Positions 37,223 through 45,242 of a stretch of DNA of 64,000 bases are shown in pieces (the first letter of the stretch is position 1; each line of letters opens with the position of its first letter). This stretch comes from Brevibacterium sp. S22. GTDB lineage: Bacteria; Actinomycetota; Actinomycetes; Actinomycetales; Brevibacteriaceae. The notes under the pieces are model-generated. The model saw only the letters and a list, made by a program, of their open reading frames with translations, had not been told where the DNA came from and searched no databases. The position numbers and the translations under genes were made by a program. The DNA lies in the NCBI RefSeq assembly GCF_004745485.1, contig NZ_RHFG01000005.1:1-64000 (forward strand), given 5' to 3'.

Positions 37223-38365
37223 GTGAACTCCCAGACATCTGACCAGACACCGCAGTCCCAGAATCCCACGGAAACTCTCACCAACACCGGCACCGCGGCC
37301 CCACCTGTCGACACCAACCCCGAGGCGCATCCGCGCAACTTCGGCTCCGACAACTGGGCAGGTGTCCACCCCGAGGTGCTCGCCGCCGTCGCCGAGGCCA
37401 ATATCGGTCACGCTCCCGGTTACGGCGGAGACCCCTGGACCGCCCGCTTCCACGAGGTGATGAAGGCCCACTTCGGCCCCGATGCCAACGCGTTCCCGGT
37501 CTTCAACGGCACCGGTGCCAATGTTTTGGCCCTGCAGTCGGCGCTGCCGCGCTGGGCCGCGGTGATCACGACCGCCTCGGCGCATATCAACTACGACGAG
37601 ACCGGCGCTCCGGAGAAGGTCGGCGGACTGAAGATCGTCGGTGCCTCCACCGAGAACGGCAAGCTCACTCCCGAAACCATCAAGGGCGCGATCATCGGCC
37701 GCGGCCACGAACACAATGCGCAGCCGCTGGCCGTGAGCATCTCCGAGTCCACCGAATGGGGCACCACCTACACCCCTGACGAGATCGCGGCGATCACCTC
37801 GACCGCCCACGACCTCGACATGATCGTCCACGTCGACGGGTCCCGACTCGGCAATGCCGCCGCCCACCTCGGCGTCGGCCTCGGCGACATCACCACCGCG
37901 GTCGGTGTCGACATCGTCAGCCTCGGCGGGACGAAGAACGGACTGCTCGGCGCCGAGGCGGTCGTCGTCCTGAACCCCGATGTCGGCCACGGCATGCGGT
38001 TCCTGCGCAAGATGAACCTGCAGCTGGCCTCGAAGATGCGGTTCCTCTCCGCGCAGCTGAACGCCCTGTACGAGGATGATCTGTGGCGGAACTCCGCCAC
38101 CCGGTCGAACGCGATGGCACAGTATCTCGCCGACAGCCTCGCCGAGGCGGTCGCTCAGGGCCGTGTGCACGGCGTCGAGATCGTGCAGAAGGTCGAGTCG
38201 AACGTCGTGTTCGTCCGCATGCCGGCCGAGGTGGCCACTCGCGCCAGGCAGAAGTTCGCCTTCGCGGACTGGCCCTTGGAAGAGGGCATCGTCCGCCTCA
38301 TGTGTGCCTTCGACACGACCGAGGACGACGTCGACGCCCTCATCGCCGTGATCGCGGGAGACTGA
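37223..38365 (+). CDS. ltaE: Low-specificity threonine aldolase
   Basis: A 380-residue PLP enzyme splitting L-threonine or allo-threonine to glycine and acetaldehyde. The family motif FGSDNWAGVHPEVLAAV is near residue 40, the aspartate in VHVDGSRLGNAA holds the cofactor ring and the Schiff-base lysine is in SLGGTKNGLLGAEAVV. About 35 N-terminal residues are a Thr/Pro/Gln-rich extension. The start was set at GTG 37223 from its position six bases after a TANNNT; ATG 37217 would add two residues. Confidence 0.85.
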   Translation: MNSQTSDQTPQSQNPTETLTNTGTAAPPVDTNPEAHPRNFGSDNWAGVHPEVLAAVAEANIGHAPGYGGDPWTARFHEVMKAHFGPDANAFPVFNGTGANVLALQSALPRWAAVITTASAHINYDETGAPEKVGGLKIVGASTENGKLTPETIKGAIIGRGHEHNAQPLAVSISESTEWGTTYTPDEIAAITSTAHDLDMIVHVDGSRLGNAAAHLGVGLGDITTAVGVDIVSLGGTKNGLLGAEAVVVLNPDVGHGMRFLRKMNLQLASKMRFLSAQLNALYEDDLWRNSATRSNAMAQYLADSLAEAVAQGRVHGVEIVQKVESNVVFVRMPAEVATRARQKFAFADWPLEEGIVRLMCAFDTTEDDVDALIAVIAGD

Positions 38366-38396
38366 CCTAGAACACAGCCGCCAGCCGCGGGAATCG

Positions 38397-38466
38397 TCGA
38401 GACAACGGCGGAGCGCCGAGACCACTGTGCCCACAGCGTGGTCTCGGCGCTCCGCCGTTGTCTCGA
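38397..38466. terminator. 29-bp perfect bidirectional terminator
   Basis: The arms 38397-38425 and 38438-38466 are perfectly complementary over 29 bp with a 12-base loop. It lies between the convergent threonine aldolase and universal stress genes, 12 bp from the latter's stop, and would stop transcription from both sides. Confidence 0.88.
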
Positions 38467-38477
38467 GGAGGTGCCGG

Positions 38478-38885
38478 CTACTTCTTCCGGCGGTCGACCT
38501 TCACAGAGACGACGGGGACCTCGGAATCGAGGATGATGCGCTGAGCGGTCGAACCCATGATGAGCTTGCCGACAGGGGAGCGGCGACGCGAACCGATGAC
38601 GATCATGCGGGTGTCGGCGGTCGCCTCGGCGAGAGCCAGGAGCTCTTCGACGGGATCATTGCCGCGGAGGAACTGGAGGATCTCGTGGGAGACCTCGGAT
38701 GCCTGCAGGGTCTCCTTGAGCTCGTCGATGTCCTTGCTCGTGGCCACGCCGCGTTCGTCGGGGGTCTCACCGATTCCGGCATTGAGCACGACGAGGACGT
38801 CGTCGAATGCGCGGGCCTGCTTGATGCCGAATTCGACAGCGGCCTTGCCTTCGGGCGAGGGGGAATAACCGACGAGAATTGTCAT
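38478..38885 (-). CDS. Universal stress protein (UspA family)
   Basis: A 135-residue single-domain Usp with MTILVGYSPSPEGKAAVEFG at the N-terminus and the ATP-binding pattern VIGSRRRSPVGKLIMGSTAQ (G-x2-G-x9-GS type) near residues 93-112. AGGAGA precedes ATG 38885. It is monocistronic. Role in stress physiology is known only at family level. Confidence 0.88.
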   Translation of the reverse strand: MTILVGYSPSPEGKAAVEFGIKQARAFDDVLVVLNAGIGETPDERGVATSKDIDELKETLQASEVSHEILQFLRGNDPVEELLALAEATADTRMIVIGSRRRSPVGKLIMGSTAQRIILDSEVPVVSVKVDRRKK

Positions 38886-39180
38886 GATCTCTCCTGGTGC
38901 GACATTGGACGAAGCTCCCTCAATTTGTAGCACATCCGGCCTGGTCGCTCGGGTGGCGGTTCACTCTGCGGGGAGGGAATCGGACTGGTTCGTCTGAGAT
39001 CTTCCTCACCCCAAACGATGAGAAGTCGGTCACCATCGGGCGATTCCGCGCTGTACCCGCGCGGAATCGGGCTTCGGAGCGCGGATCTCAATTTCTGACC
39101 GAAGCGTCGGCCGCGCTGACGCAGCAGTAAGGTGACCTGGGCACTTTGTGCCTCTCCTCATGTATTAGAAAGTTGTATCA

Positions 39181-40566
39181 GTGACAGAATCGAATAAGAA
39201 CCCCGGCGCTGCCGACGCACACGGCGCGAGTACCGGCAAGGGCGAGAAGAAATCGGAATGGCAGACGGTCAAGGCCATCATGGCCGCATCCTCGGGCAAC
39301 CTCGTCGAATGGTTCGACTTCTACATCTACGCCTTCTTCAGCGTCTACTTCGCTGACCAGTTCTTCGTCGGTGACGATGAGGCTGCCAAGCTCATGCAGG
39401 CGGCGGCAGTGTTCTTCGTCGGCTTCCTCATGCGTCCCATCGGCGGGTACATCTTCGGGCGGGCCGCCGATCGCATCGGCCGCAAGAACTCCATGCTCAT
39501 CTCGATCCTGCTCATGTGCGCCGGATCGCTATGCATGGCGATCCTGCCCACCTACGCAGCTGTCGGTGTCTGGTCGCCGCTCCTGCTGCTCCTCGTGCGT
39601 ATGATCCAGGGACTCGCCGTCGGCGGCGAGTACGGTGCGACCGCGACCTACATGTCCGAGGTCGCCACCGAGGGCAAGCGCGGCTTCTACTCTTCGTTCC
39701 AGTACGTCACCCTCATCGGCGGTCAGCTGCTGGCCAGCCTGCTCGCCGTCGTCATGACCCACACGCTGGGCACCGACCAGATCGAAGCCGGCTGGTGGCG
39801 ACTGCCCTTCGTCATCGGCGCCGCAGCCGCGATCGTCTCGCTGTGGCTGCGTCGCGGACTCGAGGAGACCACCTCGGCGGATACGCGCAAGGACGAGAAC
39901 TCCGGAAGCTTCCGCGAGGTGCTGCGCCACCCGCGGGCGTTCCTCGTGGTCCTCGGCATCACCAGCGTCGGCTCGCTCGTCTTCTACGTCTTCACCACGT
40001 ACATGCAGAAGTACCTGCTGCTGTCCAACCAGGGAACGCCGAGCGAGGAGGTCTTCGACAAGGGCTCGATCGCCGACCTGATGTCGGTCTGCCTGCTCAT
40101 CTTCGTCGTCATGCAGCCCATCGCCGGAGCTATCTCGGACAAGATCGGCCGGAAGAACAATATGCTCATCTTCGTCATCGGAATGATTGCGCTGCCCATC
40201 CCGCTGCTGAGCATGATCGGCAAGGCCGAATCCGTCGTCACCGCCGGTATTCTCATCATCATCGCCATGGCATTCATCAGCATGTACACGTCGATCTCCG
40301 GCATCGTCAAGGCTGAGATGTTCCCGGCCCACATTCGTGGAATCGGCGTCGGATTCACTTACGCCATCGGCAACTCTCTGTTCGGCGGATCCGCCGAGTA
40401 CGTCGCCCTGTGGTTCCGAAACGCCGGAATCGGCACATGGTTTGCGGTCTACGTCGTCATCATCGCGGTCGTCGGCTTTGTGGCCGTGCTCTATATGCAC
40501 GACAACCGCAGACACTCGACGATCGACAACGCCGAATCCTCGGCGTACAAGCGCATCGGCAGCTGA
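39181..40566 (+). CDS. kgtP: MHS-family permease, KgtP-like (2-oxoglutarate/H+ symporter)
   Basis: A 461-residue major facilitator protein with 12 helices. GNLVEWFDFYIYAFFSVYFA (about 39-58), FLMRPIGGYIFGRAADRIGRK, GLAVGGEYGATATYMSEVA and GFYSSFQYVTLIGGQLLA closely follow E. coli KgtP as I know it, which imports 2-oxoglutarate with protons. Other dicarboxylates or citrate are alternatives. The GTG start has only a weak AGAAAG ribosome binding site. Placement near sucCD fits TCA-cycle substrate use. A UUCG-loop terminator follows. Confidence 0.78.
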   Translation: MTESNKNPGAADAHGASTGKGEKKSEWQTVKAIMAASSGNLVEWFDFYIYAFFSVYFADQFFVGDDEAAKLMQAAAVFFVGFLMRPIGGYIFGRAADRIGRKNSMLISILLMCAGSLCMAILPTYAAVGVWSPLLLLLVRMIQGLAVGGEYGATATYMSEVATEGKRGFYSSFQYVTLIGGQLLASLLAVVMTHTLGTDQIEAGWWRLPFVIGAAAAIVSLWLRRGLEETTSADTRKDENSGSFREVLRHPRAFLVVLGITSVGSLVFYVFTTYMQKYLLLSNQGTPSEEVFDKGSIADLMSVCLLIFVVMQPIAGAISDKIGRKNNMLIFVIGMIALPIPLLSMIGKAESVVTAGILIIIAMAFISMYTSISGIVKAEMFPAHIRGIGVGFTYAIGNSLFGGSAEYVALWFRNAGIGTWFAVYVVIIAVVGFVAVLYMHDNRRHSTIDNAESSAYKRIGS

Positions 40567-40700
40567 TCCGCAGGCAGCCGACCCCTCGCCGAGGCGGCCC
40601 ACCTCAGCCGTCCCGACGAACCTTGCGTAGGCGCTGGCCGTCCAGTCGGTGCGGGGCCGCGCCCCGTCGGCGCGACGCCCCGGGCTGTGTCCGGCCCAGT

Positions 40701-40738
40701 CATTCGTGCCCCGGAGCTTCGGCTCCGGGGCACGAATG
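40701..40738 (+). terminator. UUCG-tetraloop terminator after kgtP
   Basis: A 17-bp perfect stem (CATTCGTGCCCCGGAGC and its complement) is closed by the very stable C(UUCG)G-type loop at 40718-40721. It is 135 bp after the permease stop. Confidence 0.8.
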
Positions 40739-40745
40739 CGTCCCA

Positions 40746-40837
40746 AGTGCGCTGTGCCTGTTTCTTCCCGCGCGTCTCGAGTGCGCTGTGCCTGTTCCGG
40801 CCTCTGAGGTCTCTGCGCACTCAGGTCTGTGCGCACT
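40746..40837. repeat. Direct and inverted AGTGCGC array
   Basis: AGTGCGCTGTGCCTGTT occurs perfectly at 40746-40762 and 40780-40796 (34-bp period), followed by two GCGCACT elements in inverse orientation at 40815-40821 and 40831-40837. Confidence 0.65.
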
Positions 40838-40865
40838 CCACCCAACGGGTCTCCGCCACATGGTC

Positions 40866-40896
40866 ATGTTGGAATGATTGGAAAAATGTTGGAATG
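40866..40896. promoter_or_regulatory. Direct repeats ATGTTGGAATG upstream of the fructose regulator
   Basis: Two perfect 11-base copies, 40866-40876 and 40886-40896, are spaced 20 bp apart and each is followed by a GATTG element. DeoR-type regulators often bind such direct repeats, so this is a candidate autoregulatory operator for the fru-pts operon. Confidence 0.5.
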
Positions 40897-41023
40897 TGAT
40901 TGACCATAGATGAATGCCGCCCTAAGATCAATCAAACCAACAGATAGCCAAGTGGCTGTCGGAGGAGAATCATTGTGGCCCGACAGGGGAGTCGGAGTGG
41001 CCACGCGGAAGAAAGGGCCGGAC

Positions 41024-41818
41024 ATGTTCGCTGAAGAACGGCAGCGCCGCATCGCTGAACTGGTCAGCGACGCCGGACGAGTGAACGTCACCGACCTGGC
41101 CGCCGACTTCGACATCACCACCGAAACCGTTCGCCGCGACCTCGCCGCACTCGAGAAGGCAGGAATCCTGCAGCGCGTCCACGGAGGCGCCGTCCCGAGG
41201 CGCGCCGACAGCGTGGACGAGCCCACCTTCGATGACCGGGAGATCCACCGCCTCGAGGAGAAGACGGCGATCGCGCAGTCCGCTCTCGGACTGCTGCGCG
41301 AGACGATGAGCATCTCCCTCGACGGCGGAACCACCTGTGCCGCACTGGCCCGCGCCATCGCGCAGGAGGCGAATGAGCGCAAGACCGCCGGGCAGACTCT
41401 GCGTCGGCTGCGGATCATCACGAACTCGCTGTCCGCGATCGACCACCTGGCCAATGCTCCGGGCATCGAGATCTTCGTCCTGCCGGGACGTTTCCGCCCC
41501 GTGACCCGAGCGATGGTCGGCCCGCAGACGATCGCAGCCATCGACGAGCACCGGGTCGATCTTGCCGTTCTCGGCGCCAACGGACTGAGTGAAGACGGGC
41601 TGTCGACTCCCGACCACGACGAGGCGGCGACGAAGTCTGCGTATGTGCGCTCGGGTCGCAAGGTCGCTGTGCTCGCCGACTCCGCCAAGTTCGGGGAGAT
41701 CTCGCTCGTCCGCTTCGCCGGTCTCGACTGCATCGACCACCTCATCACCGACACCGTGCCGCAGTCGCCGATGTCCACCCACCTGGACAACGCAGAAATC
41801 GAGGTCCGCACTCCATGA
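41024..41818 (+). CDS. DeoR-family regulator of the fructose PTS operon
   Basis: A 264-residue DeoR regulator: N-terminal winged helix MFAEERQRRIAELVSDAGRV with ITTETVRRDLAALEKAGILQRVHGGAV, then a DeoRC sensor domain containing SLDGGTTCAAL, ITNSLSAIDHL and VDLAVLGANGLSEDGLSTPD-type phosphosugar-binding motifs. ATG 41024 was chosen because the family N-terminus starts here, with AAAGGG upstream. Its stop overlaps the fruK start as ATGA. It likely senses fructose-1-phosphate or fructose-1,6-bisphosphate, as FruR/SugR-type proteins do. Confidence 0.88.
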   Translation: MFAEERQRRIAELVSDAGRVNVTDLAADFDITTETVRRDLAALEKAGILQRVHGGAVPRRADSVDEPTFDDREIHRLEEKTAIAQSALGLLRETMSISLDGGTTCAALARAIAQEANERKTAGQTLRRLRIITNSLSAIDHLANAPGIEIFVLPGRFRPVTRAMVGPQTIAAIDEHRVDLAVLGANGLSEDGLSTPDHDEAATKSAYVRSGRKVAVLADSAKFGEISLVRFAGLDCIDHLITDTVPQSPMSTHLDNAEIEVRTP

Positions 41819-42984
41819 TCCTCACCCTGACAGCCAATCCGAGCCTCGATCGGACCATCGAGCTCGCCGGCCCGGTGCTGCGCGGACAGGTGCAGCGAGC
41901 CGTCTGGGCCGGCCAGCAGCTCGGAGGCAAAGGCGTCAACGTCTCCCGCGCGGTCGCCTCGGCGGACCGTCCCACCCGGGCAGTCCTGCCCGGCGACGGC
42001 GGAGACCCCGTGCTCAGCGGCCTCGACGCGATCGGACTGGCCCATGACTCGGTGCGCACGGGTGCTCCCATCCGCTCGAACATCACCGTGACGGAGCCGG
42101 ACGGGACGACCACGAAGATCAACGAACCCGGCTCGTGCCTGAGCCCGGAGACGCAGGCAGAACTGCTCGACCTCGTGGCCGCACACGCGACCGACGCCGA
42201 CTGGGTGGTCCTGGCGGGATCGCTTCCTCCCGGCGTCGACGATGACTTCTACGCCCGTGCCATCGCCGTCATCCGCACACTGCCTCAGCCGCCGGCGATC
42301 GCCGTGGACACCTCCGGGGCACCTCTGGCCGCAGCGCTGACCCAGTCGCCGGACCTCATCAAACCCAATGCCGAAGAACTCGCCGAGCTTCTCTGCGCCG
42401 CCGGCCTCCTGGCCAAAACCGGGTTAGCCGAAACCGGACTGGACGAAGCCGGGCAGGGTGAAGCCGCAGCGCAGCTGACGACCGGTGAACTCCACACGAT
42501 CGCCGCACGCCTCGAGGCCTCACCAGAACTCACCGCGCGGGCCACGCGGGCGCTGCTCGACGCGTCCGTCCCCGGGCCGCGGTCGATCCTGGCCACGCTC
42601 GGTGCCGGGGGAGCGGTGCTCGCCACGCGCGATGCCGCCTGGCATGCCTCGCACCCGCCGATGAAGGTCGTGAGCACCGTGGGCGCAGGCGACTGCACCC
42701 TGGCCGGCTATCTGCTCGGCGGCACCGATGGTGAGTCACCGCAGGACGCCCTGGCCAGGGCCGTCGCCTACGGGGCAGCGGCCGCATCCTTGCGCGGCAC
42801 CGGCGTGCCGAAACCCGATGACATCGACCTCGGCGCCGTCACCGTCACACCGCTGACGGCTCCGGCTTCGACATCCGCCCCGACACAGCAGTCCACACCG
42901 ACCCCAGCACCGGGGTCCACACCGACCACCGACCAACCGAACCAGCACGCGGGGACAGCCCCCGAAGCCGAGGAGGCACGATGA
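41815..42984 (+). CDS. fruK: 1-phosphofructokinase
   Basis: A 389-residue PfkB-family sugar kinase phosphorylating fructose-1-phosphate made by FruA. It begins MILTLTANPSLDRTIEL; GGKGVNVSRAV, AGSLPPGVDDDFYA and the catalytic TVGAGDCTLAGYL are present. It is longer than the roughly 310-residue norm: one Ala/Leu/Glu-rich insert near 200-225 and a Thr/Pro/Gln-rich tail of about 45 residues. It overlaps the regulator and fruA by four bases each. Confidence 0.93.
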   Translation: MILTLTANPSLDRTIELAGPVLRGQVQRAVWAGQQLGGKGVNVSRAVASADRPTRAVLPGDGGDPVLSGLDAIGLAHDSVRTGAPIRSNITVTEPDGTTTKINEPGSCLSPETQAELLDLVAAHATDADWVVLAGSLPPGVDDDFYARAIAVIRTLPQPPAIAVDTSGAPLAAALTQSPDLIKPNAEELAELLCAAGLLAKTGLAETGLDEAGQGEAAAQLTTGELHTIAARLEASPELTARATRALLDASVPGPRSILATLGAGGAVLATRDAAWHASHPPMKVVSTVGAGDCTLAGYLLGGTDGESPQDALARAVAYGAAAASLRGTGVPKPDDIDLGAVTVTPLTAPASTSAPTQQSTPTPAPGSTPTTDQPNQHAGTAPEAEEAR

Positions 42985-45203
42985 CATCGCTCATCACAAC
43001 AGAACTGGTGACCCTCGACGCGGACCAGGGGACGGAGTCGTCCACTGTCATCCGCGCCCTGGCCGCCGTCGTCGCCGAGCAGGGACGGGCGACGTCCGCC
43101 GAGGACCTGGCCCAAGCGGCGATCGCCCGCGAAGAGAAGACCCCGACCGGTGTGCCCGGCGGCATCGCCATCCCGCACGCCCGCACCGAGGCGGTCACCG
43201 AACCCAGCCTGGCGATGGCTCGTCTGAACCCGCCGGTCGACTTCGGAGCCAAAGACGGCCCCGCCGACCTCGTCTTCATGATCGCCGCTCCCGACGGCGC
43301 CGGGAAGGACCACCTCAAACTGCTGTCGAAGCTCGCCCGATCGCTGGTGAAGAAGGACTTCGTCGCTTCCCTGCGTGCCGCCGGCGATCCGCAGGAGGTC
43401 GTCGACCTCGTCGAAACCGCGCTCGGCCTGCGCGAATCGGCAGAAGCGCAGACCCCCGCCGAGGCAGCCCCCACCGAAACTTCCGCCGCACCGTCGGCAG
43501 CCCGGGCCGGTGCCGACACACCCACAGGCACACCGACCGACACCCCCGACGAGGATCCGACTGCCTCCGAGCGCCCCCGCCGCGTCGTCGCCGTCACGGC
43601 CTGCCCGACAGGGATCGCCCACACCTATATGGCCGCCGACGCCCTCGTCCAGGCCGGGTCCGATCTCGGAATCGACGTCGTGGCCGAGACCCAGGGCTCA
43701 TCCGGCACGACCCCGATCGATCAGTCCGTCATCGAGGCCGCCGATGCCGTCGTCTTCGCCGTCGACGTCGACGTCCGCGACAAGGCCCGGTTCGCCGGCA
43801 AACCCTATGTGCAGGTGCCGGTCAAGGCCGGAATCGACGACCCGCAGGGGCTCATCCACAGTGCCCTCGCCGAGGCGGACGCCCCGAACGGCCGCAGGAT
43901 CGCAGCCGCTCACGCCGCCGACGAGGAGGACACGTCGTCCTCGGCGGGCTCACGTGAGAGCGTCGGTGCCCACCTCAAACGCGTTCTGCTGACCGGTGTC
44001 AGCTATATGATCCCCTTCGTCGCCGCGGGCGGTCTGCTCATGGCGCTGGGCTTCCTCCTCGGCGGATTCGACATCCCCGACTACGCGGAGGACATCGTCC
44101 TGGGCAACTCCCTGTGGAACCTGCCCACCGAATACGGTGACCTGGCACTGGGGCCGGTCGGCGCCTATCTGGGTGCCGTGGCCTTCCAGATCGGCAACCT
44201 GTCGATGAGCTTCCTCGTCGCCGTCCTGGCCGGCTACATCGCCTACGGAATCGCCGACCGTCCCGGAATCGCCCCCGGCTTCACCGTCGGCGCCGTGGCC
44301 GTGCTTATGGGAGCCGGCTTCATCGGCGGCATCATCGGCGGACTGCTGGCCGGCTATGTCGCCCACTGGATCGGCTCCTTCGCCGCCCCGAGGTGGCTGC
44401 GCGGGCTGATGCCGGTCGTGATCATCCCGCTGGTGGCCTCCCTCGTCTCCTCGGGCCTGATGTTCATGGTCCTCGGCGGACCGATCAGCGCACTGACGAC
44501 GGGACTCGATGCGTGGCTGAGCTCGATGACCGGAACCGCCGCCGTCATCCTCGGACTCATCCTCGGCGCCATGATGGCCGTCGACCTGGGCGGACCGGTC
44601 AACAAGGTCGCGTACTCGTTCGCCGTCGCCGGACTCGCCGCAGGCTCCGTCGAGAACCCCGTGCCGTGGGAGATCATGGCCACGGTCATGGCCGCCGGAA
44701 TGGTTCCGCCCTTGGCCATGGCGTTGGCCACCGCACTGCGTCCTCGCATCTTCTCCCAAGCGGAGAAGGAGAACGGGAAGGCCGCGTGGCTGCTCGGGGC
44801 TGCGTTCATCTCCGAAGGAGCGATCCCCTTCGCCGCCTCCGATCCGCTGCGTGTGATCCCCGCCTCGGTCGTCGGCGCCGGCGTCACGGGCGGGATGACG
44901 ATGGCCTTCTCCGTCACCAGCCAGGCCCCGCACGGGGGAGTGTTCGTCTTCTTCGCGATCGACTCGTTCCTGCTGTTCCTGCTCTCCGTCGTCGTCGGCA
45001 CGATCATCAGCGCCGCGGTGGTGCTGGCGCTGAAGATCTTCGTCCGCAAGGGTGGAGCGGCAGGCCTCGCCGAGGCGGCCGATCCGTCCGCAGCGCCGAC
45101 GACCGCAGCCGCGTCGACCGGTTCTACCACGGGATCCGATTCGGCCGACGAGGCGAAGACCGCCGAACCGGTATCGTCGACCGCTGACGCTTCGCGAGTC
45201 TGA
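42981..45203 (+). CDS. fruA: Fructose-specific PTS permease, EIIABC
   Basis: A 740-residue fused permease. EIIA is first with phosphorylated His in GIAIPHART (H66); a Pro/Thr/Ala linker (about 155-198) leads to EIIB with Cys in VAVTACPTGIAHTYMAADA (C208); EIIC with about nine helices begins near residue 325 and ends near 695, followed by a low-complexity Ala/Ser/Thr tail. It imports fructose as fructose-1-phosphate. AGGAGG precedes the ATG, which overlaps fruK. Several CGCCGAGGCGG motifs lie in its linker-coding DNA. Confidence 0.94.
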   Translation: MTSLITTELVTLDADQGTESSTVIRALAAVVAEQGRATSAEDLAQAAIAREEKTPTGVPGGIAIPHARTEAVTEPSLAMARLNPPVDFGAKDGPADLVFMIAAPDGAGKDHLKLLSKLARSLVKKDFVASLRAAGDPQEVVDLVETALGLRESAEAQTPAEAAPTETSAAPSAARAGADTPTGTPTDTPDEDPTASERPRRVVAVTACPTGIAHTYMAADALVQAGSDLGIDVVAETQGSSGTTPIDQSVIEAADAVVFAVDVDVRDKARFAGKPYVQVPVKAGIDDPQGLIHSALAEADAPNGRRIAAAHAADEEDTSSSAGSRESVGAHLKRVLLTGVSYMIPFVAAGGLLMALGFLLGGFDIPDYAEDIVLGNSLWNLPTEYGDLALGPVGAYLGAVAFQIGNLSMSFLVAVLAGYIAYGIADRPGIAPGFTVGAVAVLMGAGFIGGIIGGLLAGYVAHWIGSFAAPRWLRGLMPVVIIPLVASLVSSGLMFMVLGGPISALTTGLDAWLSSMTGTAAVILGLILGAMMAVDLGGPVNKVAYSFAVAGLAAGSVENPVPWEIMATVMAAGMVPPLAMALATALRPRIFSQAEKENGKAAWLLGAAFISEGAIPFAASDPLRVIPASVVGAGVTGGMTMAFSVTSQAPHGGVFVFFAIDSFLLFLLSVVVGTIISAAVVLALKIFVRKGGAAGLAEAADPSAAPTTAAASTGSTTGSDSADEAKTAEPVSSTADASRV

Positions 45204-45242
45204 ATGCTTTCTCAAGGAGAGGCAAGAGAGGAAGGAATGGGG

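Larger units (their letters stand above)
40567..41023. other. 457-bp intergenic region between the permease and the fructose regulator
   Basis: It contains, in order, one CGCCGAGGCGGCC motif (40587-40599), a UUCG-loop terminator, an array of AGTGCGC elements and the direct repeats upstream of the DeoR-type regulator. A weak in-frame extension of the regulator begins at 40910 but has no signals of coding. Confidence 0.6.
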
